Positions 1 to 8,505 of a DNA stretch of 51,655 bases are shown here, one piece after another. A program made the translations under genes and the position numbers. Below the pieces are notes generated by a model. That model was not told the origin of the DNA. It saw only the letters and a list, made by a program, of their open reading frames with translations, and searched no databases. The stretch is from Clostridiales bacterium (GTDB taxonomy: Bacteria > Bacillota > Clostridia > Oscillospirales > UBA644). Location: assembly GCA_003343705.1 (NCBI GenBank), contig QAKR01000046.1:1-51655 (forward strand), written 5' to 3'. Position 1 is the stretch's first letter. Each line of letters opens with the position of its first letter.

Positions 1-552
1 GTTTTACGTAACGGAGAAGAGCTATTAATTGATAACGTAAAGCTACCCTACGCATATATCGCAACAGGTGATTATGTTACACAAGAAAACCTTGCGGATA
101 ATGAAGGTCAGGCTCGTTGCCTTACTATAGATTTTAAAGTGTACCCGGTTGAAATAACTTTTGTAACATTGTTTACCCAAACATTCAAGGAAATGGGCTC
201 TTATATTAAGTTAATGTATAAGACATTTTTCCAATTGTTCACAGGCCAGTTATCACTTGAATATGTTTCAGGCCCAATTGGCACATCATCTGTTATTTCA
301 GAGGCAGCTTCTTACGGCATTACTTCACTTTTATATGTGGTATCTTTAATCAGTGTAAACCTTGCTGTATTCAACTTACTTCCATTCCCTGCTCTTGACG
401 GCGGTAGAGCGGTATTCTTACTTTATGAACTTGTGTTTAGACGTAAAGTTAACCAAAAGGTTGAAAGCGTAATTCATTCTGTAGGGCTAATTTTGTTACT
501 GGGGCTTATGGTTGTTATTACTTTTAAAGATATCTTTTTCCCAATTAATTGA
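1..552 (+). CDS. rseP: RseP/site-2 family intramembrane zinc metalloprotease, C-terminal part (5' end outside window)
   Basis: The reading frame is open from the first base, so this is the last 183 residues of a longer protein that begins upstream of the window. Two features identify it: the family motif NLLPFPALDGG at about visible residue 125, where the Asp is a zinc ligand, and the preceding GPIGTSSVISEAA segment. Hydrophobic helices flank the motif and the chain ends in a membrane segment. The zinc-binding HExxH motif and the PDZ domain must lie upstream. This family cleaves anti-sigma factors and remnant signal peptides inside the membrane. ispG follows after 14 bases, matching the common dxr-rseP-ispG order of Firmicutes, so the two are probably co-transcribed. 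Confidence 0.93.
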   Translation, partial: VLRNGEELLIDNVKLPYAYIATGDYVTQENLADNEGQARCLTIDFKVYPVEITFVTLFTQTFKEMGSYIKLMYKTFFQLFTGQLSLEYVSGPIGTSSVISEAASYGITSLLYVVSLISVNLAVFNLLPFPALDGGRAVFLLYELVFRRKVNQKVESVIHSVGLILLLGLMVVITFKDIFFPIN

Positions 553-566
553 AAGGATTCTTTTAA

Positions 567-1619
567 ATGACAAAACAAATTTTTGTCGGCAAAGTTCCTG
601 TGGGCGGAGATGCTCCGGTTTCCATTCAGTCAATGTGTAATATACCATTCTCACGATTTGACGAACTCTTAGATCAGGCAAAACGGCTTGAAGAAGCCGG
701 TTGTCAGATTTTACGAGTATCCGTTCCTGACAAACTTTCGGCAGAACGCTTTTATGATTTAAAAAAACAACTTAATATACCACTGGTAGCAGATATACAT
801 TTTGATTATAATTTAGCATTAGCATCAATAGAGGCCGGGGCAGATAAAATCCGAATAAACCCAGGTAATATGAAACCGGACGGATTAGAAAAAGTAGCTG
901 CGGCTGCACTTAGCAAAAATATTCCAATACGAGTCGGCGTCAATGCCGGCTCGCTTGAAAAAGAAATTTTACATAAATACGAAACTCCATGTGCAGAAGC
1001 TTTAGCAGAAAGTGCTGCAAAAAACGTTAAACTGCTTGAAAAATGCGATTTTAACAATATTATAGTTTCAATGAAAGCGTCTTCTGTCAAAACGACTGTA
1101 CAAGCTTATCGCATATTTAATAAAAATTACAACGATGAAAAACTCCCTCTGCATATCGGGGTAACTGAAGCCGGAACTATGCGGACGGGTCTTGTTAAAT
1201 CTTCAGTAGGCCTCGGGGCACTTTTGCTTGACGGAATAGGCGATACCATGAGAGTCTCTCTAACCGCCGATCCGGTAGAAGAAATATATGCTGCAAAATC
1301 GATTTTACGAGCAGCAGGCCTTGATAACAGTGGGCTTGAAGTAATTTCATGCCCAACCTGCGGAAGAACAACCATAAACTCAATTGAGCTCGCAAATAAA
1401 ATCGAGCAAGAATTTTCATACATAAAAAAACCGATAAAAATAGCCGTCATGGGATGCGTAGTTAACGGGATCGGTGAAAGTGCGCAGGCAGATTTCGGCA
1501 TTACCGGTGAAAAAGGCGAATATCTGATTTTTAAAGGCCGCAAAGTTGTACGCCGCGTTTCTGAAAATGAAATTTTAAACGTGGTGCGCCAGGAGATTGA
1601 AAAATTGATTGGTGATTAA
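567..1619 (+). CDS. ispG: 4-hydroxy-3-methylbut-2-en-1-yl diphosphate synthase (flavodoxin/ferredoxin)
   Basis: The product has 350 residues, the usual length of the short bacterial form. IspG converts 2-C-methyl-D-erythritol 2,4-cyclodiphosphate to HMBPP in the MEP isoprenoid pathway, using a [4Fe-4S] cluster. The N-terminal TIM barrel carries the family QSMCN motif near residue 21. The cluster ligands are visible as Cys262 and Cys265 in CPTCGRT, Cys297 in MGCVVNGIGE, and Glu304. The ATG follows an AAAGGA ribosome binding site and lies 14 bases after rseP. It is cytoplasmic. Confidence 0.97.
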   Translation: MTKQIFVGKVPVGGDAPVSIQSMCNIPFSRFDELLDQAKRLEEAGCQILRVSVPDKLSAERFYDLKKQLNIPLVADIHFDYNLALASIEAGADKIRINPGNMKPDGLEKVAAAALSKNIPIRVGVNAGSLEKEILHKYETPCAEALAESAAKNVKLLEKCDFNNIIVSMKASSVKTTVQAYRIFNKNYNDEKLPLHIGVTEAGTMRTGLVKSSVGLGALLLDGIGDTMRVSLTADPVEEIYAAKSILRAAGLDNSGLEVISCPTCGRTTINSIELANKIEQEFSYIKKPIKIAVMGCVVNGIGESAQADFGITGEKGEYLIFKGRKVVRRVSENEILNVVRQEIEKLIGD

Positions 1620-1632
1620 ACCGCTTAGATTG

Positions 1633-1639
1633 TAGGAGG
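1633..1639 (+). promoter_or_regulatory. Orphan Shine-Dalgarno sequence downstream of ispG
   Basis: A strong TAGGAGG lies 14 bases after the ispG stop codon, but no start codon with a usable frame follows: the next codons read TTT ATT AAA and reach TAA within a few triplets. In related genomes a gene such as polC often follows ispG. This could therefore be the leftover leader of a lost or moved gene. It may equally be chance. Confidence 0.4.
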
Positions 1640-1800
1640 TTTATTAAAGCACAGATATAAAATATATTGAAATTAGGTAAACAGGACAACAACACGGCAA
1701 CTTCGTATTATAAAATTAATATTAAAAATATGTTATACTAAAATCATCTGTTTTTTAAGGAATTAATAATCTTATTTATATTTTTTATAGGTGATTTTCA

Positions 1801-2367
1801 ATGAAAAAACAAAAATTTATTTTAATAATTACGGTTATAATTTGTGTCGTTATTATAACCACAATTATCGTCGTAAATATACCTTATTTTAGAGTAAGAT
1901 TATATACAGCAGACCGTATCACCGGAACATTCAGTATGAATATTGAAGGAGTAGATTACAAACCATTAAAAGAATCCTTCGAATTTGACGGTGCTTGCAT
2001 AAAAAAAACAAATGACAACAACGGTTATTTTTCATTAAAAGGCGGAAAATACGGGGCATACAATATAGGTTTTTATATTGAAAATAATATATTAGCCGGC
2101 ATAACAAAAGATGAATCTTTTAATAGTCTTACGGACAGTACTCTTCTTTTATTTACATATATCAACTCAAATTGGTGGAATATAACTGAGATTAATCTTA
2201 ATGCAGATTTAGTGCAAGAAAATAATCAGTGGATATTAAAAATTAAAGTGGACTACAGAGAACAGCAAGAAGATGGCTCTGCCCCGCTAAGACATACATA
2301 TGAAACCACTTTTAATTATATAGAAACAGCAAAAAAAGAAGAAATCAATGTATATTTTGGATTGTGA
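1801..2367 (+). CDS. Hypothetical membrane-anchored protein
   Basis: The 188-residue product is not assigned to a family. Residues 1-30 form a basic start (MKKQK) and one long hydrophobic helix, consistent with an uncleaved signal anchor. The remaining ~155 residues should lie outside the cell and are rich in short alternating polar and hydrophobic stretches, suggesting a beta-rich domain of the small lipocalin-like type. The ATG follows a GGTGATTTTC leader with only a weak ribosome binding site. The gene stands alone between ispG and the his operon, with 181 bases before it and 218 after. A possible -10 (TATACT near 1733) has no good -35. Confidence 0.7.
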   Translation: MKKQKFILIITVIICVVIITTIIVVNIPYFRVRLYTADRITGTFSMNIEGVDYKPLKESFEFDGACIKKTNDNNGYFSLKGGKYGAYNIGFYIENNILAGITKDESFNSLTDSTLLLFTYINSNWWNITEINLNADLVQENNQWILKIKVDYREQQEDGSAPLRHTYETTFNYIETAKKEEINVYFGL

Positions 2368-2523
2368 TTAACACTTTATAACAAATATTAAATTTAACTT
2401 TCATTAATCATAACACAAAATAAATAATTATACTTTTAATTTTTTACCGAATAAACTTTATCTCAATTAATTAAATTTTAAATTTAAAATCACTAATTTC
2501 AAAATAAATTCAGTATTTAAGTA

Positions 2524-2552
2524 TTGACAAACGCATATAAATATGGTATACT
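2524..2552 (+). promoter_or_regulatory. Promoter of the histidine operon
   Basis: The -35 box TTGACA is at 2524-2529, the spacer is exactly 17 bases, and the -10 box TATACT is at 2547-2552. The expected transcription start is near 2559, giving a leader of only about 27 bases. That leaves no room for a T-box or attenuator, so control should be at initiation. Confidence 0.88.
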
Positions 2553-2574
2553 TTATTACGTTAAAGTAATAAAG
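2551..2574. promoter_or_regulatory. Perfect 9+6+9 dyad, candidate operator of the his operon
   Basis: CTTTATTAC at 2551-2559 is followed by six bases and then by its exact reverse complement GTAATAAAG at 2566-2574. The dyad overlaps the end of the -10 box and the predicted start site, the classical position for a repressor site. It is too AT-rich and too close to the start to act as a terminator. A TrpR-family regulator of the YerC/HisR type is encoded at 30462-30791. Binding is inferred, not shown. Confidence 0.6.
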
Positions 2575-2585
2575 TGAGGGATAGT

Positions 2586-3701
2586 ATGAAAAAGTTTTTA
2601 ACAACTGTAAAAGACGGTACACGTGACTATATGTTTGGTGAGTGTGCTAAAATAAGAGAGATCTCTACAAATTTGTGCAGCTTTGTAAAAAGTCGAGGTT
2701 ATGCAGAGATTATGACTCCAACATTTGAATATGCCGATATTTTCAATATATCAAACGAAGACCTTTTTAAGTTTACAGACGGTAGAAACCGTTTGATGGC
2801 TTTAAGAGCAGATTGCACAACTCCGATTGCACGGGTTGCAGCAACTAAACTTTGCGATAATCCTGCACCTTATCGCCTTTTTTACTGCCAGAGCGTTTTT
2901 AATGCTTCACGTAAAAAGCTTGAACAATCAGATTTTGGTGTTGAGCTTATAGGTGCAGACGGTATTCGTGCTGACGTTGAAGTTTTAACTCTTGCAAGCG
3001 GAGCTCTTCAGAAATATTTCGGAGTCGGTTGTCGTATAGAAATAGGACATTCGAAAATTTACAAACTGCTTTGTAAAGAATATTCAATTGATGAAGATAC
3101 AGCTGAAAAAATAAGATTACTTATAGAAGCAAAAAACTTCGCCGCAATTGAAAGCCTTGATATACCTGCAGCGATAAAAGCATTACCGAAAATGTTTGGT
3201 GGAATTGAAGTTTTAGCTGAATTTAAGAGTTTAGCAAATAACGAGAAAATAACAGAAATTCTTTCATATCTTGAAAGTCTTTACAAAATACTTTCTTCGT
3301 TGGGCTTTTCAGTCTCATTTGATTTAGGGCTTGTACGCAGGCTTGATTATTACACCGGAATTGTTTTTGAAGGTTATGTCGATAGCCACGGGGTTTCCAT
3401 TTTAGCAGGAGGACGTTATGACAACCTTATATCTGAATATGGGCGTGATCTTAAAGCTATAGGTTTTTCTGCCTGTGTCGATGAAATATTTGATGCTTTA
3501 GACGGAGACTTGCGTAAAATAACAACACCGGATGTTATGATATATTTTCCCGATGAATGCTTTCAAAAAGCATATGCCCTTGCAAGCACACTTACCCAAA
3601 GCGGTAAAACAGTTGTTTTCAGCACGGAAGCAGATGCAAATAGTGCACGAGAACAAGCAGAAAAGAAAGGTATTGCAGAATTTATAGAGGTGACCAAATG
3701 A
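2586..3701 (+). CDS. hisZ: ATP phosphoribosyltransferase regulatory subunit HisZ
   Basis: HisZ is a class II histidyl-tRNA synthetase paralogue without aminoacylation activity. It completes and regulates the short form of HisG, which catalyses the first step of histidine synthesis. The product of 371 residues shows the HisRS-like motif 2 region (PYRLFYCQSVFNASRKK) and the motif YYTGIVFEGY near residue 255. The ATG at 2586 is chosen because AGTGAGGG sits just upstream. The in-frame GTG at 2574 lies inside that ribosome binding site and the operator dyad. Its stop overlaps the hisG start by four bases, which implies translational coupling. It is the first gene of the his operon. Confidence 0.94.
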   Translation: MKKFLTTVKDGTRDYMFGECAKIREISTNLCSFVKSRGYAEIMTPTFEYADIFNISNEDLFKFTDGRNRLMALRADCTTPIARVAATKLCDNPAPYRLFYCQSVFNASRKKLEQSDFGVELIGADGIRADVEVLTLASGALQKYFGVGCRIEIGHSKIYKLLCKEYSIDEDTAEKIRLLIEAKNFAAIESLDIPAAIKALPKMFGGIEVLAEFKSLANNEKITEILSYLESLYKILSSLGFSVSFDLGLVRRLDYYTGIVFEGYVDSHGVSILAGGRYDNLISEYGRDLKAIGFSACVDEIFDALDGDLRKITTPDVMIYFPDECFQKAYALASTLTQSGKTVVFSTEADANSAREQAEKKGIAEFIEVTK

Positions 3702-4315
3702 AGCCGCTTAGAATTGCCCTCACAAAAGGGCGCCTTGAACAAAAAACTATAGAACTTTTTGAAAGCAAACAAATTGAATGCAACTCCCTGCATGATAAAG
3801 GAAGAAAACTTGTATTTTCAATAGACAACGGTGCAGTTGAAGTTTTACTTGTTAAGCCCATTGACGTTATAACATACGTTGAACACGGTATTTGTGATAT
3901 GGGAATAGTAGGAAAAGATACTATTATGGAACATGGGCATAGTTTTTATGAAATAGCAGATCTGGGCTTCGGGAAGTGTAAAATGGCTCTTGCTGGCTAT
4001 CCTCAGGATTTTTACAGCGGATATAAGAAACGCATAGTTGCAACAAAATTCGAAAATATTGCACGTGAATATTTTAGTAAAAAAAATGTTGATATAGAAA
4101 CTATTAAAATTGAAGGCTCTGTTGAAGTCGCACCCATACTAGGTTTTGCAGACGCAATTGTGGACATTGTCGAAACAGGCACAACACTTAAAGAAAACGG
4201 GCTTGTAGTGCTGGAAGACATATGTACAATAAGTGCACGATTAATAGTTAACACTGCGTCAATGAAGATGAGAAAAAGCGAGGTTTCGGCTTTTGCAAAG
4301 AGGTTAGGATTATGA
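3698..4315 (+). CDS. hisG: ATP phosphoribosyltransferase catalytic subunit, short form
   Basis: HisG joins ATP and PRPP to give phosphoribosyl-ATP, the committed step of histidine synthesis. At 205 residues this is the short form, which lacks the C-terminal regulatory domain and works with HisZ, encoded immediately upstream. Visible family features are the N-terminal ALTKGRLE, GIVGKDT near residue 68 and the PRPP-binding region ADAIVDIVETGTTL near residue 150. The gene overlaps hisZ at ATGA and hisD by four bases. Confidence 0.96.
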   Translation: MKPLRIALTKGRLEQKTIELFESKQIECNSLHDKGRKLVFSIDNGAVEVLLVKPIDVITYVEHGICDMGIVGKDTIMEHGHSFYEIADLGFGKCKMALAGYPQDFYSGYKKRIVATKFENIAREYFSKKNVDIETIKIEGSVEVAPILGFADAIVDIVETGTTLKENGLVVLEDICTISARLIVNTASMKMRKSEVSAFAKRLGL

Positions 4316-5577
4316 ATATACCAATTATTAATATAAGTTCCCAAGAGGATTTTTTAAAAAAGATACGAGGACGCAGTGCAGAGGTTCAAAAAGATGTATC
4401 CGTTGTTGTATCGGAAATTATTGAAAACGTAAAACAAAACGGAGATAAGGCACTTTTAGAATATACTCATAAATTTGATAAAGTAAAACTGTCTTCCCTC
4501 GAAATCGATAAAAGTGAGCTTTTTGAAGCATATAAACGCTCCCCTATTTCAAAACAACTTGAATGCGCAGCCAAAAACATTAAAGACTATCATAAAAATC
4601 AGCTCCGAAAGGGTTTTGAATTAAAAAAAGAGAACGGAACAGTTATTGGCCAAAAAATCAGACCTCTTTCGAGGGTCGGGATCTATGTTCCGGGAGGGAC
4701 AGCAGCCTATCCTTCATCTGTTTTAATGAATGCAATACCTGCGAAAGTTGCCGGAGTTGAAGAAATAATAATGGTAACTCCCCCACAAAAGAACGATGAT
4801 ATTTTAGCCGCGGCTTATATTGCCGGGGTTGACAGAGTTTTTTGTGTAGGCGGTGCACAAGCTGTTGCAGCTTTGGCATACGGGACTGAAAGCATTCCTA
4901 AAGTGGATAAAACAGTAGGCCCGGGCAATATTTTTGTTGCCACTGCAAAACGCCTTTTGTATGGAGCTATGGATATAGATATGATAGCCGGTCCCTCTGA
5001 AATTCTTATAATTGCCGATGATGAAGCCCCGGATAACTACATCGCAGCAGATATGATGTCACAGGCAGAGCATGATGTTTTGGCATCATCTACGGTTTTA
5101 TGCTTTTCTAAAGAGAAGGCTGAAAATATCGCAAAATGTGCAAATAAACAGGTACTAAATCTTTCACGTCGTGAAATTATTGAACAATCTCTTGAAAATT
5201 ACGGTGGTATAATCGTTTGTGAAAACATGCAAAACGCTATTGATTTGGCAAATGAAATTGCCCCTGAACATCTGGAAATAATGATTAAAGATCCTTTTTC
5301 TGTTCTTGATAAAATAAAAAATGCAGGCAGTGTCTTTTTAGGATACAACACACCCGAACCGGTAGGAGACTACTATGCAGGGCCTAATCATGTGTTACCG
5401 ACTTCGGGAACAGCACGTTTTTTCTCACCGCTTTCTGTTGATGATTTCATTAAAAAATACTCGTACCTGTATTACACTGAAAGTGCTCTTTCACAAGAAT
5501 GTGAAAATATTACGGCTTTGGCACGGGCGGAAGGGTTGACGGCGCATGCAGGTGCAGTAGAAGAAAGGAAGAAATAA
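4312..5577 (+). CDS. hisD: Histidinol dehydrogenase
   Basis: HisD oxidises L-histidinol to L-histidine in two NAD-dependent steps using a zinc ion. The 421-residue length is normal. Recognisable motifs are VPGGTAAYPSS near residue 126, the GPGN segment near 203, the zinc-site QAEHD near residue 257, APEHLE near 325, and a C-terminal HAGAV with the metal-binding His. The start overlaps hisG by four bases, and hisC begins directly after the stop. Confidence 0.97.
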   Translation: MNIPIINISSQEDFLKKIRGRSAEVQKDVSVVVSEIIENVKQNGDKALLEYTHKFDKVKLSSLEIDKSELFEAYKRSPISKQLECAAKNIKDYHKNQLRKGFELKKENGTVIGQKIRPLSRVGIYVPGGTAAYPSSVLMNAIPAKVAGVEEIIMVTPPQKNDDILAAAYIAGVDRVFCVGGAQAVAALAYGTESIPKVDKTVGPGNIFVATAKRLLYGAMDIDMIAGPSEILIIADDEAPDNYIAADMMSQAEHDVLASSTVLCFSKEKAENIAKCANKQVLNLSRREIIEQSLENYGGIIVCENMQNAIDLANEIAPEHLEIMIKDPFSVLDKIKNAGSVFLGYNTPEPVGDYYAGPNHVLPTSGTARFFSPLSVDDFIKKYSYLYYTESALSQECENITALARAEGLTAHAGAVEERKK

Positions 5578-6615
5578 ATGAACTTCGGAATGAGATTAAA
5601 GGGAATAGAGGCGTATAATCCTACTGCTTATAATGGAGAAATACGTCTCGACGCAAATGAAAGTTGCTTTGACTTGCCTCAAGATATTAAAGAAGAAATC
5701 GCAAAAAACATTAAAAACATTGCGTTTAATCGCTATCCGGACCCTAACGCCACCGAGCTTTGCAAGAAATTCGCTTCATACTTTAATGTAGATTATAAAA
5801 ATGTAATAGCGGGTAATGGCTCAGATGAGCTTTTATCGCTTTTATTCGGCGCAATTCTTCGCCCCGGAAGCATGGTTATGTTGGTTACACCTGATTTTTC
5901 AATGTATAAATTCTATGCAGATTTATACGGGCAACATACAATGATTTTTAATAAACCTATCATGACTGAGATTGAATTGTGGAAGGCATTTTCACTTGTA
6001 AATAAAGCCGATATGATAGTGTTTTCAAACCCTTGTAATCCAACATCTAAAGGTGTATGCAGAAAAGAAATCTTAGAAGCGGCAAGTCAAACAGCCGGTA
6101 TAGTTATTGCCGACGAAGCATATATGGATTTCTGGGATGAGAGCGTAATTGATCAAATTAACAACATTAAAAATCTTGTTGTTCTTAAAACATGTTCTAA
6201 AGCTTTCGGATTGGCTGCTGCCAGAGTAGGATTTGCTGCTGCAAATGAAGAAATTATAGAAATGTTCAGAAAAGCAAAATCACCTTATAATGTAAGCACC
6301 ATTGATCAGGTTGCAGCTGCTACTGTGCTTTCTCACCCTGAGTATCTAAAGGAACAAACAAAAAAATTAATTGATTTACGAAATAAACTATACCAAGGTA
6401 TTAAGCCTTTATTAACAGCTGAAATGCAGATGCCAGAACCTAAAACAAATTTTATTTGTATCTATACATTTCGAGCTGAACAAATATACATAAGCCTTCG
6501 CGACAGAGGAATTATAACTCGCTGTCTTAACGGTAATATTTTAAGGATATCAGTAGGCACCGAAGATGAAATTAATTTCCTTTTAAAAGCATTTGAAGAG
6601 GTGGTCAAAAAATGA
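5578..6615 (+). CDS. hisC: Histidinol-phosphate aminotransferase
   Basis: HisC is a fold type I PLP enzyme that transfers an amino group from glutamate to imidazole acetol phosphate. The product has 345 residues. The PLP lysine is Lys208 in KTCSKAFGLA, the cofactor Asp is in ADEAYMDF near 179, and the substrate-binding SNPCNPTS lies near 150. The ATG follows the hisD stop with no gap, and an AGAAAGGAAG ribosome binding site lies in the end of hisD. The stop overlaps hisB by four bases. Confidence 0.96.
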   Translation: MNFGMRLKGIEAYNPTAYNGEIRLDANESCFDLPQDIKEEIAKNIKNIAFNRYPDPNATELCKKFASYFNVDYKNVIAGNGSDELLSLLFGAILRPGSMVMLVTPDFSMYKFYADLYGQHTMIFNKPIMTEIELWKAFSLVNKADMIVFSNPCNPTSKGVCRKEILEAASQTAGIVIADEAYMDFWDESVIDQINNIKNLVVLKTCSKAFGLAAARVGFAAANEEIIEMFRKAKSPYNVSTIDQVAAATVLSHPEYLKEQTKKLIDLRNKLYQGIKPLLTAEMQMPEPKTNFICIYTFRAEQIYISLRDRGIITRCLNGNILRISVGTEDEINFLLKAFEEVVKK

Positions 6616-7190
6616 GACAAGCAATTATTAATCGAGAAACAAAAGAAACTAATATAGCAGTTAACTTAAATATAGACGGTTGCGGAAGCTTTGAGGGTTC
6701 ATCCGGTATAGGGTTTTTCGACCATATGCTTAACACTCTTTGTGTTCACAGCGGAATTGACATAACGTTAAGTGCTAACGGAGATCTTGAAGTTGATGGG
6801 CACCATACGGTTGAAGACATTGGAATTGTTTTGGGAAAAGCTTTTACAAAAGTATTAGCCGATAAAACGGGAATCTGCCGTTTCGGACAAGCATATATTC
6901 CTATGGATGAAGCGCTGGCACGTGCAGTTTTAGATATATCAGGCAGACCGTTTCTTGTTTTTAATGCTGAGTTTAACAGCGAAAAAATCGGTACATATGA
7001 AACGTGCCTGACAAAAGAGTTTTTCAGAGCTTTTGCATTTAATGCAGGAATTACTCTCCACCTTGAAGTTCTTTATGGTGAAAACTCACACCATACTACA
7101 GAAGCTCTTTTTAAAGCACTTGCACATGCATTAAAAAAAGCTATTGAAAAAACTGAGGTTGAAACATCTGCAAAGGGGCTGCTGATTTGA
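6612..7190 (+). CDS. hisB: Imidazoleglycerol-phosphate dehydratase
   Basis: This is the monofunctional IGP dehydratase, 192 residues, which makes imidazole acetol phosphate. It has no fused histidinol-phosphatase domain, unlike the enterobacterial HisB. The manganese-binding motifs GHHTVEDIG near residue 68 and NSHHTTEALFKA near residue 160 are present, as is GFFDHML near 36. Because the phosphatase is missing here and no hisJ/hisK/hisN-like gene is in the operon, histidinol-phosphate phosphatase must come from elsewhere in the genome. Confidence 0.97.
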   Translation: MRQAIINRETKETNIAVNLNIDGCGSFEGSSGIGFFDHMLNTLCVHSGIDITLSANGDLEVDGHHTVEDIGIVLGKAFTKVLADKTGICRFGQAYIPMDEALARAVLDISGRPFLVFNAEFNSEKIGTYETCLTKEFFRAFAFNAGITLHLEVLYGENSHHTTEALFKALAHALKKAIEKTEVETSAKGLLI

Positions 7191-7798
7191 CGGGTATTAT
7201 AGATTACGGCGCAGGAAATCTTCATTCAGTAAAAAATGCGCTTGACAAATTGGGAGAATCGGCTGTTATAACAAGGGATGAAAAAACACTTATTGAATGT
7301 GATAGAATAATCCTTCCCGGGGTTGGTGCTTTCGGTGATGCAATGAGCTCTATTAAAGAAAGAGGTCTTTTACCGGTTATAAAATATCTTGCATCAAAGA
7401 AGCCGTTTCTAGGGATATGTCTGGGAATGCAACTTCTTTTTGAAAAAAGTTATGAATTCGGAGAACACGAAGGTCTTTGTCTAATCCCCGGTACAGTAAA
7501 GAAAATGGAATTTTCAGGCCTTAAAGTTCCTCATATGGGGTGGAACAGTTTGAAATTTGAAAACTCATGTCCACTTTTAAATAGTATTACGGAAAATACA
7601 TATGTATACTTTGTCCATTCGTATAAAGCTGTGTGCGATAAACAATACATAAATGCATATGCAGAATACGGTGGGGTTGTACCTGCTCTTGTTTCTTATA
7701 ATAACATTTTCGGAGCACAGTTTCATCCTGAAAAAAGCGGTACAGCGGGACTTTCCATACTAAATGAATTTATAAAGATTAAGGGAGTAGAAAAGTGA
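7187..7798 (+). CDS. hisH: Imidazole glycerol phosphate synthase, glutaminase subunit
   Basis: HisH hydrolyses glutamine and channels ammonia to HisF. It is a class I glutamine amidotransferase with the catalytic triad visible as Cys78 in FLGICLGMQ, His180 and Glu182 in FHPEKSG. The start is TTG at 7187, overlapping the hisB stop. AAAGGGG lies about 8 bases upstream, and the resulting N-terminus (TGIIDYGAGNLHSV) matches the family. The length is 203 residues. The stop overlaps the GTG start of hisA. Confidence 0.96.
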   Translation: MTGIIDYGAGNLHSVKNALDKLGESAVITRDEKTLIECDRIILPGVGAFGDAMSSIKERGLLPVIKYLASKKPFLGICLGMQLLFEKSYEFGEHEGLCLIPGTVKKMEFSGLKVPHMGWNSLKFENSCPLLNSITENTYVYFVHSYKAVCDKQYINAYAEYGGVVPALVSYNNIFGAQFHPEKSGTAGLSILNEFIKIKGVEK

Positions 7799-8505
7799 TA
7801 ATTCTACCTGCAATAGACATAAAAGACGGCAACTGTGTGCGCCTTTATAAAGGCGAGTTTAACACAGTTCATAAAGTAGCACAAAGCCCGGAAATGGCAG
7901 CAATGCGTTGGAAAGACGAAGGTGCACAATACTTGCATATTGTTGATCTCGACGGATCGCTGCAAAAAAAACCGATAAATATTCAAAATATAAAAAATAT
8001 AATTAAAGAAACTTCCTTACCTGTTGAGATAGGCGGAGGTATACGTACAGATGATGATGTTGAAATGTATATTTCTTTAGGTGTGAACCGTGTCATTCTA
8101 GGTTCTGCAGCTATCTCAGACCCAAAGTTTGTTTCTCGTATTCTTGCAAAATTCCCTGAGCATATTGCAATAGGAATAGATGCAAAAAGCGGATATGTAT
8201 CCGTTGATGGTTGGATAGACACTTCAAATATATATTTTTGTGACCTTGCAAAGCAGGTGGTAGCTCTTGGTGCAAAATATATTATTTTTACAGATATCTC
8301 CAAAGACGGCACTTTAGAGGGCGCGGCTATGGATCGCCTTACGGAGTTACAAATGGCTGTGCCAGATGTTAACATAATTGCTTCCGGAGGAATAAGGGAT
8401 ATATCTGATATTAAAGCTCTTTCCCAAGCAGGATTTTACGGAGCCATATGTGGGAAATCCCTTTATGAAGGGACTCTTTCCCTTGAGGAGGCTTTGAAAT
8501 GTTAG
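7795..8505 (+). CDS. hisA: Phosphoribosylformimino-5-aminoimidazole carboxamide ribotide isomerase
   Basis: HisA isomerises ProFAR to PRFAR, an Amadori rearrangement on a TIM barrel. The 236-residue product has the N-terminal catalytic Asp in LPAIDIKDG near residue 8 and the second Asp in FTDISKDGT near residue 129. Phosphate-binding loops are IGGGIRT and IASGGIRD. The GTG start at 7795 overlaps the hisH stop by four bases, with GGGAG upstream. It overlaps hisF by seven bases. Confidence 0.96.
   Translation: MIILPAIDIKDGNCVRLYKGEFNTVHKVAQSPEMAAMRWKDEGAQYLHIVDLDGSLQKKPINIQNIKNIIKETSLPVEIGGGIRTDDDVEMYISLGVNRVILGSAAISDPKFVSRILAKFPEHIAIGIDAKSGYVSVDGWIDTSNIYFCDLAKQVVALGAKYIIFTDISKDGTLEGAAMDRLTELQMAVPDVNIIASGGIRDISDIKALSQAGFYGAICGKSLYEGTLSLEEALKC

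Noticed and set aside
2368..2585. Possible T-box or histidine attenuator before hisZ
   Set aside because: No T-box sequence, no His-codon leader peptide and no terminator hairpin; the promoter leaves only a ~27-base leader.
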